From Actinacidiphila rubida (GTDB lineage Bacteria; Actinomycetota; Actinomycetes; Streptomycetales; Streptomycetaceae), in the NCBI RefSeq assembly GCF_900110255.1, contig NZ_FODD01000006.1:237628-301627 (forward strand): a stretch of DNA of 64,000 bases, read 5' to 3'. The translations under genes and the position numbers were made by a program. Positions within the stretch are counted from its first letter, which is position 1, and each line of letters starts with the position of its first letter. The notes beneath the pieces were generated by a model, which ran no database searches, was not told the DNA's origin, and saw only the letters and a program-made list of their open reading frames with translations. This document shows positions 26,976 through 36,192 of the stretch, piece after piece.

Positions 26976-29407
26976 GCGCACCGCACGAGCCCTTCGCCGG
27001 CTTCGACGAGGTGGCGCGCGGGGGCGCGCCGCGCGGCGTGGAGCCCGCCGGCGGCGCGGCCGCCTGGGCCCGCGACCTCGCGTTCGGCGCGCGTCTGGCG
27101 GCCGGCGGCGGCCGTGAGGGCTGGATCCGCACGCTGCTGACCGCGGTCGGCGTCGGCCTGGGCGTCGCCCTGCTGCTGCTGGCCGCCGCGGTGCCGCCGA
27201 TGATGACGGTGCGCGACCACAAGCGGGTGGCCCGCGACTCCATGTCCGCCGGCTACCTCGCGAAGCCCACCGACAGCACGCTGCTGGTCGCGGACGCCGG
27301 GACGACGTTCCGCGGCGCGGACATCACCGGCGAACTGCTGCGGCCCGAGGGCGCGAAGGCGGCGGCGCCGCCCGGCGTCGCGCACCTGCCCGCGCCCGGC
27401 CACATGGTGGTCTCGCCCGCGCTGCGCCGCCTGCTGGCGGCCCAGCCGCTGCTGCGCGAGCGCCTCCCGTACACGATCGACGGCCCCATCGGGCACGCCG
27501 GGCTGATGGGCCCGGCCGAGCTCTACTACTACGCGGGCAGTGACCGGCTGACCGCCCGGGACGCGAACTACGAGCACGGCAACGCCGACCGGATCGCCGG
27601 GTTCGGGCACCACAGCAACTCCGCCGTGATGGGCCCGACCTTCGACCTGCTGCTGGTCGTCATGCTCGTGGTGCTGCTGCTGCCGGTCGCGGTGTTCGTC
27701 GCGACCGCGGTCAGACTCGGCGGGGAACGGCGCGACCGGCGGCTCGCCGCGCTGCGCCTGGTCGGCGCGGACAACCGCATGACGCGCCGGATCGCCGCGG
27801 GCGAGGCCCTGTTCGGCTCGCTGCTGGGGCTGCTGGTGGGCGGCGGGCTGTTCTTCGCCGGCCGGCAGCTCGCGACCCACGTCACCATCCGCGGCATCTC
27901 CGCGTACCCCGCGGACATGACGCCGGACGCGGCCCTGGCCGTGATCGTCGCGGTGGCGGTGCCGCTCGCCGCGGTCGGCGTGACGATGCTGAGCCTGCGC
28001 GGCACGGCGATCGAACCGCTCGGCGTCGTCCGGCAGAGCGTGGGCCGCGGGCGCCGGGTGTGGTGGCGGCTGGTGATCCCGGCCGTCGGACTGCTGCTGG
28101 CCCCGCTGTTCGGCAAGGTCCAGGGCGACGGCAAGCTCAACATGTACCAGGTGGCGACCGGCGCCGTGCTCATGCTCGTCGGCGTCACCGCCGTCCTGCC
28201 GTGGGTGGTGGAGCAGGTCGTCAGGCGGCTGGGCGGCGGCCCGGTGGCCTGGCAACTGGCCACCCGCCGACTCCAGTTGAACAGCAACGCCGCCGCGCGC
28301 CTGGTCAGCGGCGTCACCGTCGCGGTGGCCGGGGCCATCGCGCTGCAGATGCTGTTCGCGGGCGTCGACGACGAGTTCGTGTTCAGCACGGGCGCGGACC
28401 CGGCCAGGGCGCAGGCCGTGGTGAGCGCCGAGGTGGACAGCGGCGCGCAGGCGCGGGACTTCACCCACCGGATCGCGGCGACCAAGGGCGTCCAGCACGC
28501 GTACGGCTACGTCGACTCGGCGGTCACCCAGCCCGACGCGGCCTCCGTGCGGGACGGCGACTTCGCCTATCTGCCGGTGGCGGTCGGCGACTGCGCGACG
28601 CTGGGGCAGATGGCGTCCCTCCACGGCTGCGCACCCGGCAGCGTCTTCCTCGTGCCGCCGGCCGACGGCGCGGGCGACACGCAGGCGGCCCGCACCTATC
28701 TGAGGCCCGGCGGGCGGCTGGACCTCAACGGGCCGCCGCGCGAGGCGTACACGGGCACTCCGCGGCTGTGGACGATCCCCCGGGACGCGCGGACGGCGCA
28801 GAGCCGGCCGGACCCGTCCGGCTCGCTCGGGTGGGGCCTGTTCGCCACCCCCGAGGCGCTGGACACCTCGCGGCTGACGTCGGAGACGGCGACCGTCATG
28901 GTCGCCCTGGATCCGCACGACCCGGACGCGGCGGAGTACGTGCGCAACACCGCGGCGAAGCTCGGCATCGGCGTGGACGTGCTGCACGTGGGCACGACCA
29001 CGACCAAGTCCGGCTACGCGCAGTTGCGGCGCGGCCTCTTCGCGGGTGCCGCGCTCACCATGGCGCTGATCGGCGCGAGCCTGCTGGTGATGATGCTGGA
29101 GCAGCTGCGGGACCGGAAGAAGCTGCTCGCGGTGCTGGTGGCGTTCGGCACCCGGCGCGGCGCGCTGGCCTGGTCGGTGCTGTGGCAGACCGCGATCCCG
29201 GTGGTGCTGGGCCTGGTCCTGGCGTGCGCCGGCGGCCTGGCTCTCGGCGCGGCGCTGCTGGGGATGGTCGGCCGGCCGTTCCACCCGGACTGGGGTGCGA
29301 TGGCCGGAATGGCGGCGATCGGCGCGGGGGTGGTCTTCGCGGTGACGCTGCTGAGCCTGCCGCCGCTGTGGCGTCTGATGCGCGCGGACGGGCTCCGCAC
29401 CGAGTAG
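26972..29407 (+). CDS. FtsX-like ABC permease
   Basis: This 811-residue permease has the two-repeat FtsX layout. There is an N-terminal helix (LLTAVGVGLGVALLLLAAAV), an outward domain, three helices around 225-345, a central pair of helices, a second outward domain and three C-terminal helices (from about 690) ending WRLMRADGLRTE. With the ATPase it forms a complete exporter, perhaps of peptides, lipids or antimicrobials. ATG 26972 overlaps the ATPase stop by 4 nt. A strong hairpin (29449-29484) ends the operon. Confidence 0.92.
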   Translation: MSAPHEPFAGFDEVARGGAPRGVEPAGGAAAWARDLAFGARLAAGGGREGWIRTLLTAVGVGLGVALLLLAAAVPPMMTVRDHKRVARDSMSAGYLAKPTDSTLLVADAGTTFRGADITGELLRPEGAKAAAPPGVAHLPAPGHMVVSPALRRLLAAQPLLRERLPYTIDGPIGHAGLMGPAELYYYAGSDRLTARDANYEHGNADRIAGFGHHSNSAVMGPTFDLLLVVMLVVLLLPVAVFVATAVRLGGERRDRRLAALRLVGADNRMTRRIAAGEALFGSLLGLLVGGGLFFAGRQLATHVTIRGISAYPADMTPDAALAVIVAVAVPLAAVGVTMLSLRGTAIEPLGVVRQSVGRGRRVWWRLVIPAVGLLLAPLFGKVQGDGKLNMYQVATGAVLMLVGVTAVLPWVVEQVVRRLGGGPVAWQLATRRLQLNSNAAARLVSGVTVAVAGAIALQMLFAGVDDEFVFSTGADPARAQAVVSAEVDSGAQARDFTHRIAATKGVQHAYGYVDSAVTQPDAASVRDGDFAYLPVAVGDCATLGQMASLHGCAPGSVFLVPPADGAGDTQAARTYLRPGGRLDLNGPPREAYTGTPRLWTIPRDARTAQSRPDPSGSLGWGLFATPEALDTSRLTSETATVMVALDPHDPDAAEYVRNTAAKLGIGVDVLHVGTTTTKSGYAQLRRGLFAGAALTMALIGASLLVMMLEQLRDRKKLLAVLVAFGTRRGALAWSVLWQTAIPVVLGLVLACAGGLALGAALLGMVGRPFHPDWGAMAGMAAIGAGVVFAVTLLSLPPLWRLMRADGLRTE

Positions 29408-29743
29408 CGCGCGGGCCGACGCCCTGCCGCACCGGGCAGCACACCCACGCCGGGCCCGGCCGTCCCCAGACGGCCGGGCCCGGCGCCGTCATGCCGCCGC
29501 AGGGTTCCCGCGGGCCACAGGGCGTAAGGGTCCCGCGCATACCGCATCCCGACCGGCGGGCCGCTGCCGCGCCAAGCGGACCCGGTGCCGTCCGGCCGCC
29601 GACGGCCACCGCGCCTGACGTTCAGACCTCCCGCGGGCCGGGGCCCGCCCGGCACGAAAGCGCCGCCGTGACGCGCGGACCGTGCCGTCCGGTGGGCGGA
29701 GGGTTCCGCGTCGGGGCCGCCGGCGCTCGGTGCGGACGAGCCG
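29408..29743. other. Intergenic between convergent genes
   Basis: These 336 bp lie between the ABC permease and the AI-2E transporter genes. They hold the terminator at 29449-29484; I see no gene in the remainder. Confidence 0.55.
29449..29484. terminator. Strong hairpin terminator after the ABC operon
   Basis: Perfect 16-bp arms (GCCGGGCCCGGCCGTC and its complement) with the 4-nt loop CCCA lie 42 nt after the permease stop. There is no U tract, which is usual for Streptomyces. Confidence 0.8.
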
Positions 29744-31297
29744 TCAGGCGGTCGGCGCGTCCGGGACCGAGACGGGCGGGGAGTCGGACGGGGAAGCGGC
29801 GGCGTCCGGCGGGGCCGGGGCGTCGGCGGTGTCAGTGGTCGCGGCGGCGTCCGCCGTGGTCCCGGCGGACGCGGGCGCCGGCTGCGCGGAGTGCGCGGGA
29901 ACGGCGGGCTGGGCGGGGACGCCGGCGGCCGCGGCCGCCACTTCCTTGGCGTGGGCCCGCAGGTAGCCGACGACGGTGTTGCCGACCGCGACCAGCGGCA
30001 CAGCGACGACCGCGCCGCCGATCCCGCCGATCATCGAGCCGGCGGCCACCGACAGCACGACGGCCAGCGGGTGCACCCGCACCGCGCGGCCGAGGATGAA
30101 CGGCTGCAGGATGTGGCCCTCGATCTGCTGCACGGCCAGCACGACCGCGAGCACCAGCACCGCGTGGAACGGGCCTTCGGTGACCAGCGCCACGACGACG
30201 GCGATCGCGCCCGAGGCGACCGCGCCGACCAGCGGCACGAACGACGACAGGAAGATGACGACGGCCAGCGGCACCGCCATCGGCACGCCGAGGAAGAAGA
30301 TGCCGATGCCGATGCAGATCGCGTCGATCAGGGCGACGATCACCGTGCCGCGCACGTAGTGCGTGAGGGTCGTCCAGGCGCGCGGGCCGGCGCCGGCCAG
30401 GCCGTCGCGGGCCGGCTCGGGGAACAGCTTCAGCACCCAGTTCCAGATGTTCCGGCCGTCGTAGAGCAGGAAGATCGTGCTGAACATCGCCAGCAGCATG
30501 CCGGTGAGCAGGTCGACGACGAAGGTGACGCCCTGCAGACCGGCGTCGGTCAGCTGCGAGGTGTTGTGCTTCAGGGCGTTGCTGAGGTTGTTGGCGACCT
30601 GGTTGATCTGGCCGTCCGTCACGTGGAAGGGGCTGTTGAGCAGCCACTTCTTGCCCTCGGAGATACCGTCCTGGAGGCTGTTCGACAGCTGGTCGACGTT
30701 GTCCATCACCTGCCAGACGACGAACCAGCCGACCAGCCCTATGACGATGAAGCCGCCGACGCAGACCATCGCGGTGGCCAGCCCGCGGGGCACGCCCATC
30801 CGCCGCAGCCGGGCCACGAAGGGCTGCAGCAGGGCGGTGATGAGCAGGGCCGCGGCGAACGCCAGCACGAGCAGCTGGACCGCGTCGATGACGCGCATCA
30901 GTACGTAGACGGTGCCCGCGAGGATCAGCAGCCGCCAGCCGATCTCGGCGGCCACCCGCATGCTCCACGGCACGACCGCGGCCGGGCTCACCGGCTCGGG
31001 CGCGCGCTGCGCGGGGACGGCGGCCCGCACCGGCTCGGGGGCGGTACTGGGGGTCGCGGCCGCGGGGGTGCTGCCCTCCGGCCACGTCGGGGCGGAGGCG
31101 GGGGCCGGACGGGGCGCCGGCTCCGCGGTGGCGGAGCCGGCGGTGACCCCGGAAGCGGTGATCCCGGAAGCGGTGGTCGCCGACCCGTCCTTGGCCACGT
31201 CCCGCGCGCTGATCTCGGCCTGCCGCTGCTCGATGCGCCGGGCCGCGTTCGCCAGCCCTGAGGCCAGCGTGGCGCTCCAGTGGCGCTTGTCCGGCAT
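29744..31297 (-). CDS. AI-2E family transporter
   Basis: This 517-residue membrane protein has a long soluble N-terminus (Ala/Pro/Thr-rich, with the repeats ASGITASGVTAGS) and about 7-8 helices. The AI-2E/PerM motif region is visible as LSSFVPLVGAVASGAIAVVVAL and QQIEGHILQPFILGRAVRVHP. Members include an autoinducer-2 exporter and Na+/H+ antiporters, so the substrate here is uncertain. The C-terminal tail of about 70 residues is Ala/Pro/Thr-rich. ATG 31297 has GGGGAG about 9 nt upstream. Confidence 0.9.
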   Translation of the reverse strand: MPDKRHWSATLASGLANAARRIEQRQAEISARDVAKDGSATTASGITASGVTAGSATAEPAPRPAPASAPTWPEGSTPAAATPSTAPEPVRAAVPAQRAPEPVSPAAVVPWSMRVAAEIGWRLLILAGTVYVLMRVIDAVQLLVLAFAAALLITALLQPFVARLRRMGVPRGLATAMVCVGGFIVIGLVGWFVVWQVMDNVDQLSNSLQDGISEGKKWLLNSPFHVTDGQINQVANNLSNALKHNTSQLTDAGLQGVTFVVDLLTGMLLAMFSTIFLLYDGRNIWNWVLKLFPEPARDGLAGAGPRAWTTLTHYVRGTVIVALIDAICIGIGIFFLGVPMAVPLAVVIFLSSFVPLVGAVASGAIAVVVALVTEGPFHAVLVLAVVLAVQQIEGHILQPFILGRAVRVHPLAVVLSVAAGSMIGGIGGAVVAVPLVAVGNTVVGYLRAHAKEVAAAAAGVPAQPAVPAHSAQPAPASAGTTADAAATTDTADAPAPPDAAASPSDSPPVSVPDAPTA

Positions 31298-31440
31298 GCT
31301 GTTCTCCCCTGCCCCTTCGGCCGCCCGCGGCACCGCTGTGCCACCGCACTGCTGTGGGAGACGACGTTACCCGGCGTCCGGGTTGCCCGGGCCGCGGGGC
31401 GGCACGAGCAACCGGAACGGGGAGGGCGGGCCGGGCCGGC

Positions 31441-32112
31441 CTAGTACGAGCTGTGCGCCTGCCAGAACTGCCAGGCGCCGCAAGGGCTGCCGTAGCGCAC
31501 GTTCATGTAGTTCAGGCCCCACTTTATCTGCGTGGCCGGGTTGGTCCGCCAGTCGGAGGCGACCGAGGCCATCTTGGTGCCCGGGTTGGCCTGCACGAGA
31601 CCGTAGGCGCCGGACGAGGGGTTGACCGCCGTGTAGCGCCACCCGCTCTCCCGCGTCACGATGTTCGAGAAGCAGGCGAACTGGTTGCTGCCGACGATCT
31701 GCTTGGCCATGGCCTGGACTTCGGCGATGGTGTACGAGGCCTGGGTGGGGAACGACGCCCGCGAGTCTCCTCGGCTGGCGGCCTGCTCCCGCGCCTTCGC
31801 CGCGGCGTCCGCGGCCTTCTTCTTGGCCGCTGCGTCCTTGGCTGCCTGCATGCGGGCGGCCTGCTCGGCGCTCTGGCGCGCTGCCGTGTCAGCGGCGTCC
31901 GACTGAGCCTGGACCTGCTCCGTCAGTGATGCCTGCTGAACCTGGTTTCCCGCGGGGATGTCCGCGAGAAGGGTCGTCGTGCCTGCTGCTTCGACGGGCT
32001 CGGTGGTGCTCCCGCCGTTCTCCGCACCCGACGCGACGCCGACGACGGCGCCCACAGTGGTGACTGCCGTGGCCGAAGCCACTGCCAGCCCCCGAACCGA
32101 GATCCGGCTCAC
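31441..32112 (-). CDS. Secreted lytic transglycosylase-like protein
   Basis: This 223-residue exported protein has a signal peptide (VSRISVRGLAVASATAVTTV...VASG), an Ala/Lys/Gln-rich coiled coil (about 75-125, AAKKKAADAAAKAREQAA) and a C-terminal SLT-like domain. The catalytic Glu lies in IVTRESGWRYTAVNPSSGAYG, followed by LVQANPGTKMASV. Such proteins cleave peptidoglycan during growth or germination. GTG 32112 has AAGGAAACC immediately upstream, a strong ribosome site. A non-coding leader region of about 350 nt precedes it, suggesting control at the RNA level. Confidence 0.9.
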   Translation of the reverse strand: MSRISVRGLAVASATAVTTVGAVVGVASGAENGGSTTEPVEAAGTTTLLADIPAGNQVQQASLTEQVQAQSDAADTAARQSAEQAARMQAAKDAAAKKKAADAAAKAREQAASRGDSRASFPTQASYTIAEVQAMAKQIVGSNQFACFSNIVTRESGWRYTAVNPSSGAYGLVQANPGTKMASVASDWRTNPATQIKWGLNYMNVRYGSPCGAWQFWQAHSSY

Positions 32113-32460
32113 ACGGTTTCCTTCCGGAATCGCCCGCTCGGTGACCGCACGGACGCAATCGTGCCCCTGGCGCTGTCCCTCTGACCGGTCCGCCGGACGG
32201 GCCGGTCGGTCACGGGGGCACGGGCCCGGTGCGAAGTCCCTTGCGGATTCCGCGTGTTGCTCGGGCGGCTCATGGCGGTCGCTGTGATGTTGTGGTGGTA
32301 CTGGATCCCGCACCCGAGGGCGCAGGGGTGCCATGAGCGGGGCCTGACAGCCTCACACCCTGCCGTACGGGGACGCGTCGCGGCAATTTCCGGTTGAGTG
32401 GCAAAGCTCACACGCTGCGGACGGCCGTAATTCCCTGCATGTTCCGCGGGCAAACGCTAG
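32113..32460 (-). promoter_or_regulatory. Long 5' region of the transglycosylase gene, candidate leader RNA
   Basis: No gene fits this stretch. It contains a GC-rich hairpin (arms GACCGGTCCG at 32183-32192 and 32198-32207) close to the start codon, and on the minus strand the segment CGGAATCCGCAAGGGACTTC. Peptidoglycan hydrolase genes of Streptomyces often carry a c-di-AMP (ydaO) riboswitch. I could not match its conserved cores with confidence, so this stays a candidate cis-regulatory RNA only. Confidence 0.35.
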
Positions 32461-32490
32461 GCTGCTGCGCCCTCCAGGGGGCGCAGCAGC
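32461..32490 (-). terminator. Hairpin terminator after the PhoH gene
   Basis: Perfect 12-bp arms (GCTGCTGCGCCC and its complement) with a 6-nt loop lie 38 nt beyond the stop of the PIN-PhoH gene on the minus strand. Confidence 0.7.
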
Positions 32491-32527
32491 CTCAACTCGT
32501 ACTCTTTGTCGTACTATTTGCAGCCTT

Positions 32528-33844
32528 TCAGCCGACTCCGTCCTCCAGCATCTCGGTGACGAGCGCGGCGATCGGCGAACGCTCGGAACGCGAGAGCGTC
32601 ACGTGGGCGAACAGCGGATGGCCCTTCAGCTTCTCGACCACCGCGACCACGCCGTCGTACCGGCCGACCCGCAGGTTGTCGCGCTGGGCCACGTCGTGGG
32701 TGAGCACCACCCGCGACCCGGCGCCGATCCGCGACAGCACGGTCAGCAGCACGTTGCGCTCCAGCGACTGCGCCTCGTCGACGATCACGAAGGCGTCGTG
32801 CAGCGAGCGGCCCCGGATGTGGGTCAGCGGCAGGACCTCCAGCATGCCGCGCGCCACGACCTCCTCGACGACCTCCTTGGTGGTCACCGCCGACAGCGTG
32901 TCGAACACGGCCTGGGCCCACGGGCTCATCTTCTCGGCCTCGGTGCCGGGCAGGTAGCCCAGCTCCTGGCCGCCCACCGCGTACAGCGGCCGGAACACCA
33001 TCACCTTGCGGTGCTGGCGGCGTTCCAGGACCGCCTCCAGGCCGGCGCACAGCGCCAGCGCCGACTTGCCGGTGCCGGCCCGGCCGCCCATCGAGACGAT
33101 GCCGACCTCGGGGTCGAGCAACAGGTCGAGGGCGATGCGCTGTTCGGCGCTCCGGCCGTGGATGCCGAACGCCTCGCGGTCGCCGCGCACCAGCCTGACC
33201 CGGCCGTCCGGGGTGACCCGGCCCAGCGCCTTGCCGCGCTCGGACTGCAGCACCAGGCCGGTGTGCACCGGGAGTCCGGCGGCCTCGGGCAGGTCGACGC
33301 TCTCCTGGGCGAACAGCGCGTCCACGTCGTCCGCCGCGACCAGCAGCTCCTCCATTCCCGTCCAGCCCGAGGTGATGGCGAGCTCGGCGCGGTACTCCTC
33401 GGCCAGCAGGCCGACCGAGGACGCCTTCACCCGCAGCGGCAGGTCCTTGGAGACGACGGTGACGTCGTACCCCTCGGCCTGCAGGTTGCGGGCGACGGCC
33501 AGGATGCGCGAGTCGTTGTCACCGAGCCGGAACCCCGCGGGCAGCACCCCGGGGTCCGAGTGGTTGAGTTCGACACGCAGGGTGCCGCCGATGTCGCCGA
33601 TCGGGATCGGCGCGTCGAGCCTGCCGAACCTGATGCGGAACTCGTCGAGCCGGCGCAGCGCCTGGCGGGCGAAGTAGCCGAGTTCCGGATGGTGGCGCTT
33701 GGCCTCCAACTCCGTCACCACGACGACCGGAAGCACTACCTCGTGCTCGTCGAACCTGGCGAAGGCGTTGGGGTCGGCGAGCAGCACGCTGGTGTCGAGT
33801 ACGTACGTGCGCCGGTCGTGATCACGGCGGTTCTTGCTGGTCAC
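32528..33844 (-). CDS. PIN domain-PhoH ATPase (PhoH2-like)
   Basis: The protein is 438 residues. Residues 8-150 form a PIN ribonuclease domain ([18 protein letters not shown], acidic residues, [12 protein letters not shown]). The rest is a PhoH ATPase with Walker [15 protein letters not shown], Walker [14 protein letters not shown] and the downstream [20 protein letters not shown]. Mycobacterial PhoH2 of this design unwinds and cleaves RNA. GTG 33844 starts the conserved [14 protein letters not shown]; the GTG just before it is also possible. A hairpin terminator follows. Confidence 0.93.
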   Translation of the reverse strand: MTSKNRRDHDRRTYVLDTSVLLADPNAFARFDEHEVVLPVVVVTELEAKRHHPELGYFARQALRRLDEFRIRFGRLDAPIPIGDIGGTLRVELNHSDPGVLPAGFRLGDNDSRILAVARNLQAEGYDVTVVSKDLPLRVKASSVGLLAEEYRAELAITSGWTGMEELLVAADDVDALFAQESVDLPEAAGLPVHTGLVLQSERGKALGRVTPDGRVRLVRGDREAFGIHGRSAEQRIALDLLLDPEVGIVSMGGRAGTGKSALALCAGLEAVLERRQHRKVMVFRPLYAVGGQELGYLPGTEAEKMSPWAQAVFDTLSAVTTKEVVEEVVARGMLEVLPLTHIRGRSLHDAFVIVDEAQSLERNVLLTVLSRIGAGSRVVLTHDVAQRDNLRVGRYDGVVAVVEKLKGHPLFAHVTLSRSERSPIAALVTEMLEDGVG

Positions 33845-33847
33845 CAC

Positions 33848-34148
33848 GTGTGGACGAACCCCCTCGGGAGAGGTGAGTCTGCGGTCCGGCAGCCAAGGCC
33901 CGGATGCCGGTCTGCCAGTGATATGCCCGCGAAAACGCGTACCCATGCGAATGCATATGACAGTCATCCGACGGTCATCGACCGGTCACCGGCCGCTCAC
34001 CGGCTCGTCCACGCGCCGGGGGTGAACAGCGGCGGCGCCGGAGGCCGCTGCGGCGGCTGCTCCGGGGGCCGCTTCGCGGCGGCACGGAGGCCGCCGGCAA
34101 CTGCTCCGAGGGGCGCCCGCGTACCGCCCGCGGGGCCCGGTGCGGCGG
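33848..34148. other. Intergenic, 301 bp
   Basis: This stretch separates the PhoH start from the prenyltransferase stop. It contains an AT-richer patch (33950-33970, GCATATGACAGTCATCCG) that probably belongs to the PhoH promoter. I see no gene or clear terminator. Confidence 0.5.
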
Positions 34149-34910
34149 CTACGCCCCGTAGCGCCGGTGGCGTGCCGCGTAGTCGCGCAGCGCGCGCAGG
34201 AAGTCGACCTTCCGGAACGCGGGCCAGAAGACCTCGCAGAAGTAGTACTCCGAATGCGCGCTCTGCCACAGCATGAATCCGGACAACCGCTGCTCGCCCG
34301 AGGTGCGGATCACCAGGTCAGGGTCGGGCTGGCCGCGGGTGTAGAGGTGCTCGGCGATGTGCTCGACGTCCAGGATCTCGGCCAGGTCCTCGATGGACGT
34401 GCCGCGCCCGGCGTGCTCGTGCAGCAGCGAGCGCACGGCGTCCGCGATCTCCTGCCGGCCGCCGTAGCCGACCGCGACGTTGACCAGCAACCCGGTGCTG
34501 GCGTGGGTGGCCTGCTCGGCCTCCTTGAGCACGTGCTGGGTGTGGGAGGGCAGCAGGTCCATGGTGCCGACGTGGTTCACGCGCCAGCGGCCGGCGTCGG
34601 CCAGTCCGGTGACGGCGTCCTCGATGATCCCCAGCAGCGGGACGAGTTCGTCGGCCGGGCGGTCCAGGTTGTCGGTCGACAGCAGCCACAGCGTGACGAC
34701 CTCGACGCCGGTCTCCTCGCACCAGCCGAGCATCTCGGCGATCTTGTCCGCACCCGCCCGGTGGCCCTGCACGGTGGTCGCGCCACCGGCCTTCGCCCAG
34801 CGCCGGTTGCCGTCGAGGATGACGCCGATGTGCTTGGGGCCCTGTGACACGTCGAGCCGGTGCTCCACCCTGCGGGAGTACAACTCGTACACCAGCTCGC
34901 GCAGATTCAT
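34149..34910 (-). CDS. Isoprenyl transferase (cis-prenyl diphosphate synthase)
   Basis: This 253-residue UppS-family enzyme condenses isopentenyl diphosphate in cis. The catalytic Asp is in HIGVILDGNRRWAK, and the substrate residues are in DLVIRTSGEQRLSGFMLWQS and AHSEYYFCEVFWPAF. The N-terminus VYELYSRRVEHRL resembles the actinobacterial short-chain (Z-farnesyl) type rather than the main undecaprenyl synthase, so product length is uncertain. ATG 34910 fits the family start and AGGAGG lies 13 nt upstream. It supplies lipid carriers for cell-wall synthesis. Confidence 0.93.
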   Translation of the reverse strand: MNLRELVYELYSRRVEHRLDVSQGPKHIGVILDGNRRWAKAGGATTVQGHRAGADKIAEMLGWCEETGVEVVTLWLLSTDNLDRPADELVPLLGIIEDAVTGLADAGRWRVNHVGTMDLLPSHTQHVLKEAEQATHASTGLLVNVAVGYGGRQEIADAVRSLLHEHAGRGTSIEDLAEILDVEHIAEHLYTRGQPDPDLVIRTSGEQRLSGFMLWQSAHSEYYFCEVFWPAFRKVDFLRALRDYAARHRRYGA

Positions 34911-35043
34911 TGCGTACCAGCCCCTCCTGCGCATCGACGCCCGGCCGCCACACTACTGCGCACACGCCCTGGCAGACGAACCGGGGCGCGGGCCCCCGGC
35001 GGGGGTAGTAAGCGGTTCAACCGCCCGTGATAAGGAAGAGGAC

Positions 35044-36087
35044 GTGAACATCCGCACCCTGTACCGCGCCGCCGACGAGCGCTACGACTCCATGGAGTAC
35101 CGCCGCACCGGCCGCAGCGGGCTCAAGCTCCCCGCCATCTCCCTGGGGCTCTGGCACAACTTCGGCGACGACCGCACCCTGGACTCCCAGCGGGCCATCC
35201 TGCGCCGCGCCTTCGACCTGGGGGTCACGCACTTCGACCTGGCCAACAACTACGGCCCGCCCTACGGCGCGGCCGAGGCCAACTTCGGCACCCTGTTCGC
35301 GCAGGACTTCCGCCCCTACCGCGACGAGCTGGTGATCTCCACCAAGGCCGGCTACGACATGTGGCCCGGCCCGTACGGCGAGTGGGGCTCGCGCAAGTAC
35401 CTGCTGTCCTCGCTCGACCAGTCGCTGGGCCGGATGGGCCTGGACTACGTCGACATCTTCTACTCGCACCGCTACGACCCCGAGACCCCGCTCGAGGAGA
35501 CCATGGGCGCGCTCGCGTCCGCGGTCCAGCAGGGCAAGGCGCTGTACGTGGGCATCTCCTCGTACGGCGCCGAGCGCACCCGCGAGGCCGCGCGCCTGCT
35601 GCGTGAGATGGGGGTGCCGGCGCTGATCCACCAGCCGTCGTACTCCATGATCAACCGCTGGATCGAGGACGAGGGCCTGCTCGACGTCCTGGCCGAGGAG
35701 GGCATGGGCTGCATCGGCTTCGTGCCGCTCGCCCAGGGCCTGCTGACCGACCGCTACCTCGGCGGCATCCCCGAGGGCTCGCGCGCCGCGCAGGGCAAGT
35801 CGCTCGACCCGTCGCTGGTCAACGAGGAGACGGTGACCCGCCTGCGGGCGCTCAACGACGTGGCCGCCGGCCGCGGGCAGTCCCTGGCCCAGCTCGCGCT
35901 GAGCTGGGTGCTGCGCGACCAGCGGGTGACGTCGGCGCTGATCGGCGCGTCCTCGGTCGCCCAGCTGGAGGCGAACGTGGCCGCGGTGGGCGCCGCGCCG
36001 CTGACCGCCGAGGAGCTGGCCGAGATCGACCGGCACGCGGTGGAGCCGGAGGGCGTCAACCTCTGGTCCGTCAGCAGCGACGCGTGA
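35044..36087 (+). CDS. mgrA: Aldo/keto reductase, L-glyceraldehyde 3-phosphate reductase type
   Basis: This 347-residue TIM-barrel NADPH reductase matches the YghZ/MgrA branch: MEYRRTGRSGLKLPAISLGL, the tetrad Asp/Tyr in HFDLANNYGPPYGAAE, the Lys in VISTKAGYDMWPGPYGEWGS and the His in IFYSHRYDPETPLEE. It reduces L-glyceraldehyde 3-phosphate or methylglyoxal-like aldehydes in the cytoplasm. GTG 35044 has GGAAGAGGAC just before it. A large palindrome 6 nt after the stop acts as terminator. It is monocistronic. Confidence 0.94.
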   Translation: MNIRTLYRAADERYDSMEYRRTGRSGLKLPAISLGLWHNFGDDRTLDSQRAILRRAFDLGVTHFDLANNYGPPYGAAEANFGTLFAQDFRPYRDELVISTKAGYDMWPGPYGEWGSRKYLLSSLDQSLGRMGLDYVDIFYSHRYDPETPLEETMGALASAVQQGKALYVGISSYGAERTREAARLLREMGVPALIHQPSYSMINRWIEDEGLLDVLAEEGMGCIGFVPLAQGLLTDRYLGGIPEGSRAAQGKSLDPSLVNEETVTRLRALNDVAAGRGQSLAQLALSWVLRDQRVTSALIGASSVAQLEANVAAVGAAPLTAEELAEIDRHAVEPEGVNLWSVSSDA

Positions 36088-36093
36088 CACCGC

Positions 36094-36135
36094 CGCCGCG
36101 GGGCGGCCGGGCCGCGGCCCGGCCGCCCCGCGGCG
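36094..36135. terminator. 42-bp perfect palindrome, terminator
   Basis: The sequence is a perfect 42-bp palindrome made only of G and C, followed by TTT, 6 nt after the aldo/keto reductase stop. It can form a 19-bp stem with a 4-nt loop in RNA, or a cruciform in DNA. It also faces the end of the prepilin peptidase gene on the other strand. Confidence 0.8.
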
Positions 36136-36192
36136 TTTCCGCGCCGTCCGGATTCCCGGCCGGCGCGGGCGGCGCGGCCGGAGCGCGTGGCG

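Noticed and set aside
32113..32460. Firm c-di-AMP (ydaO) riboswitch call
   Set aside because: Gene context fits, but I could not place the conserved core motifs by eye; kept only as a candidate leader.
33930..33970. Stress-sigma (SigB-like) promoter before the PhoH gene
   Set aside because: GGGTAC is present on the minus strand, but the upstream element and spacing do not fit.
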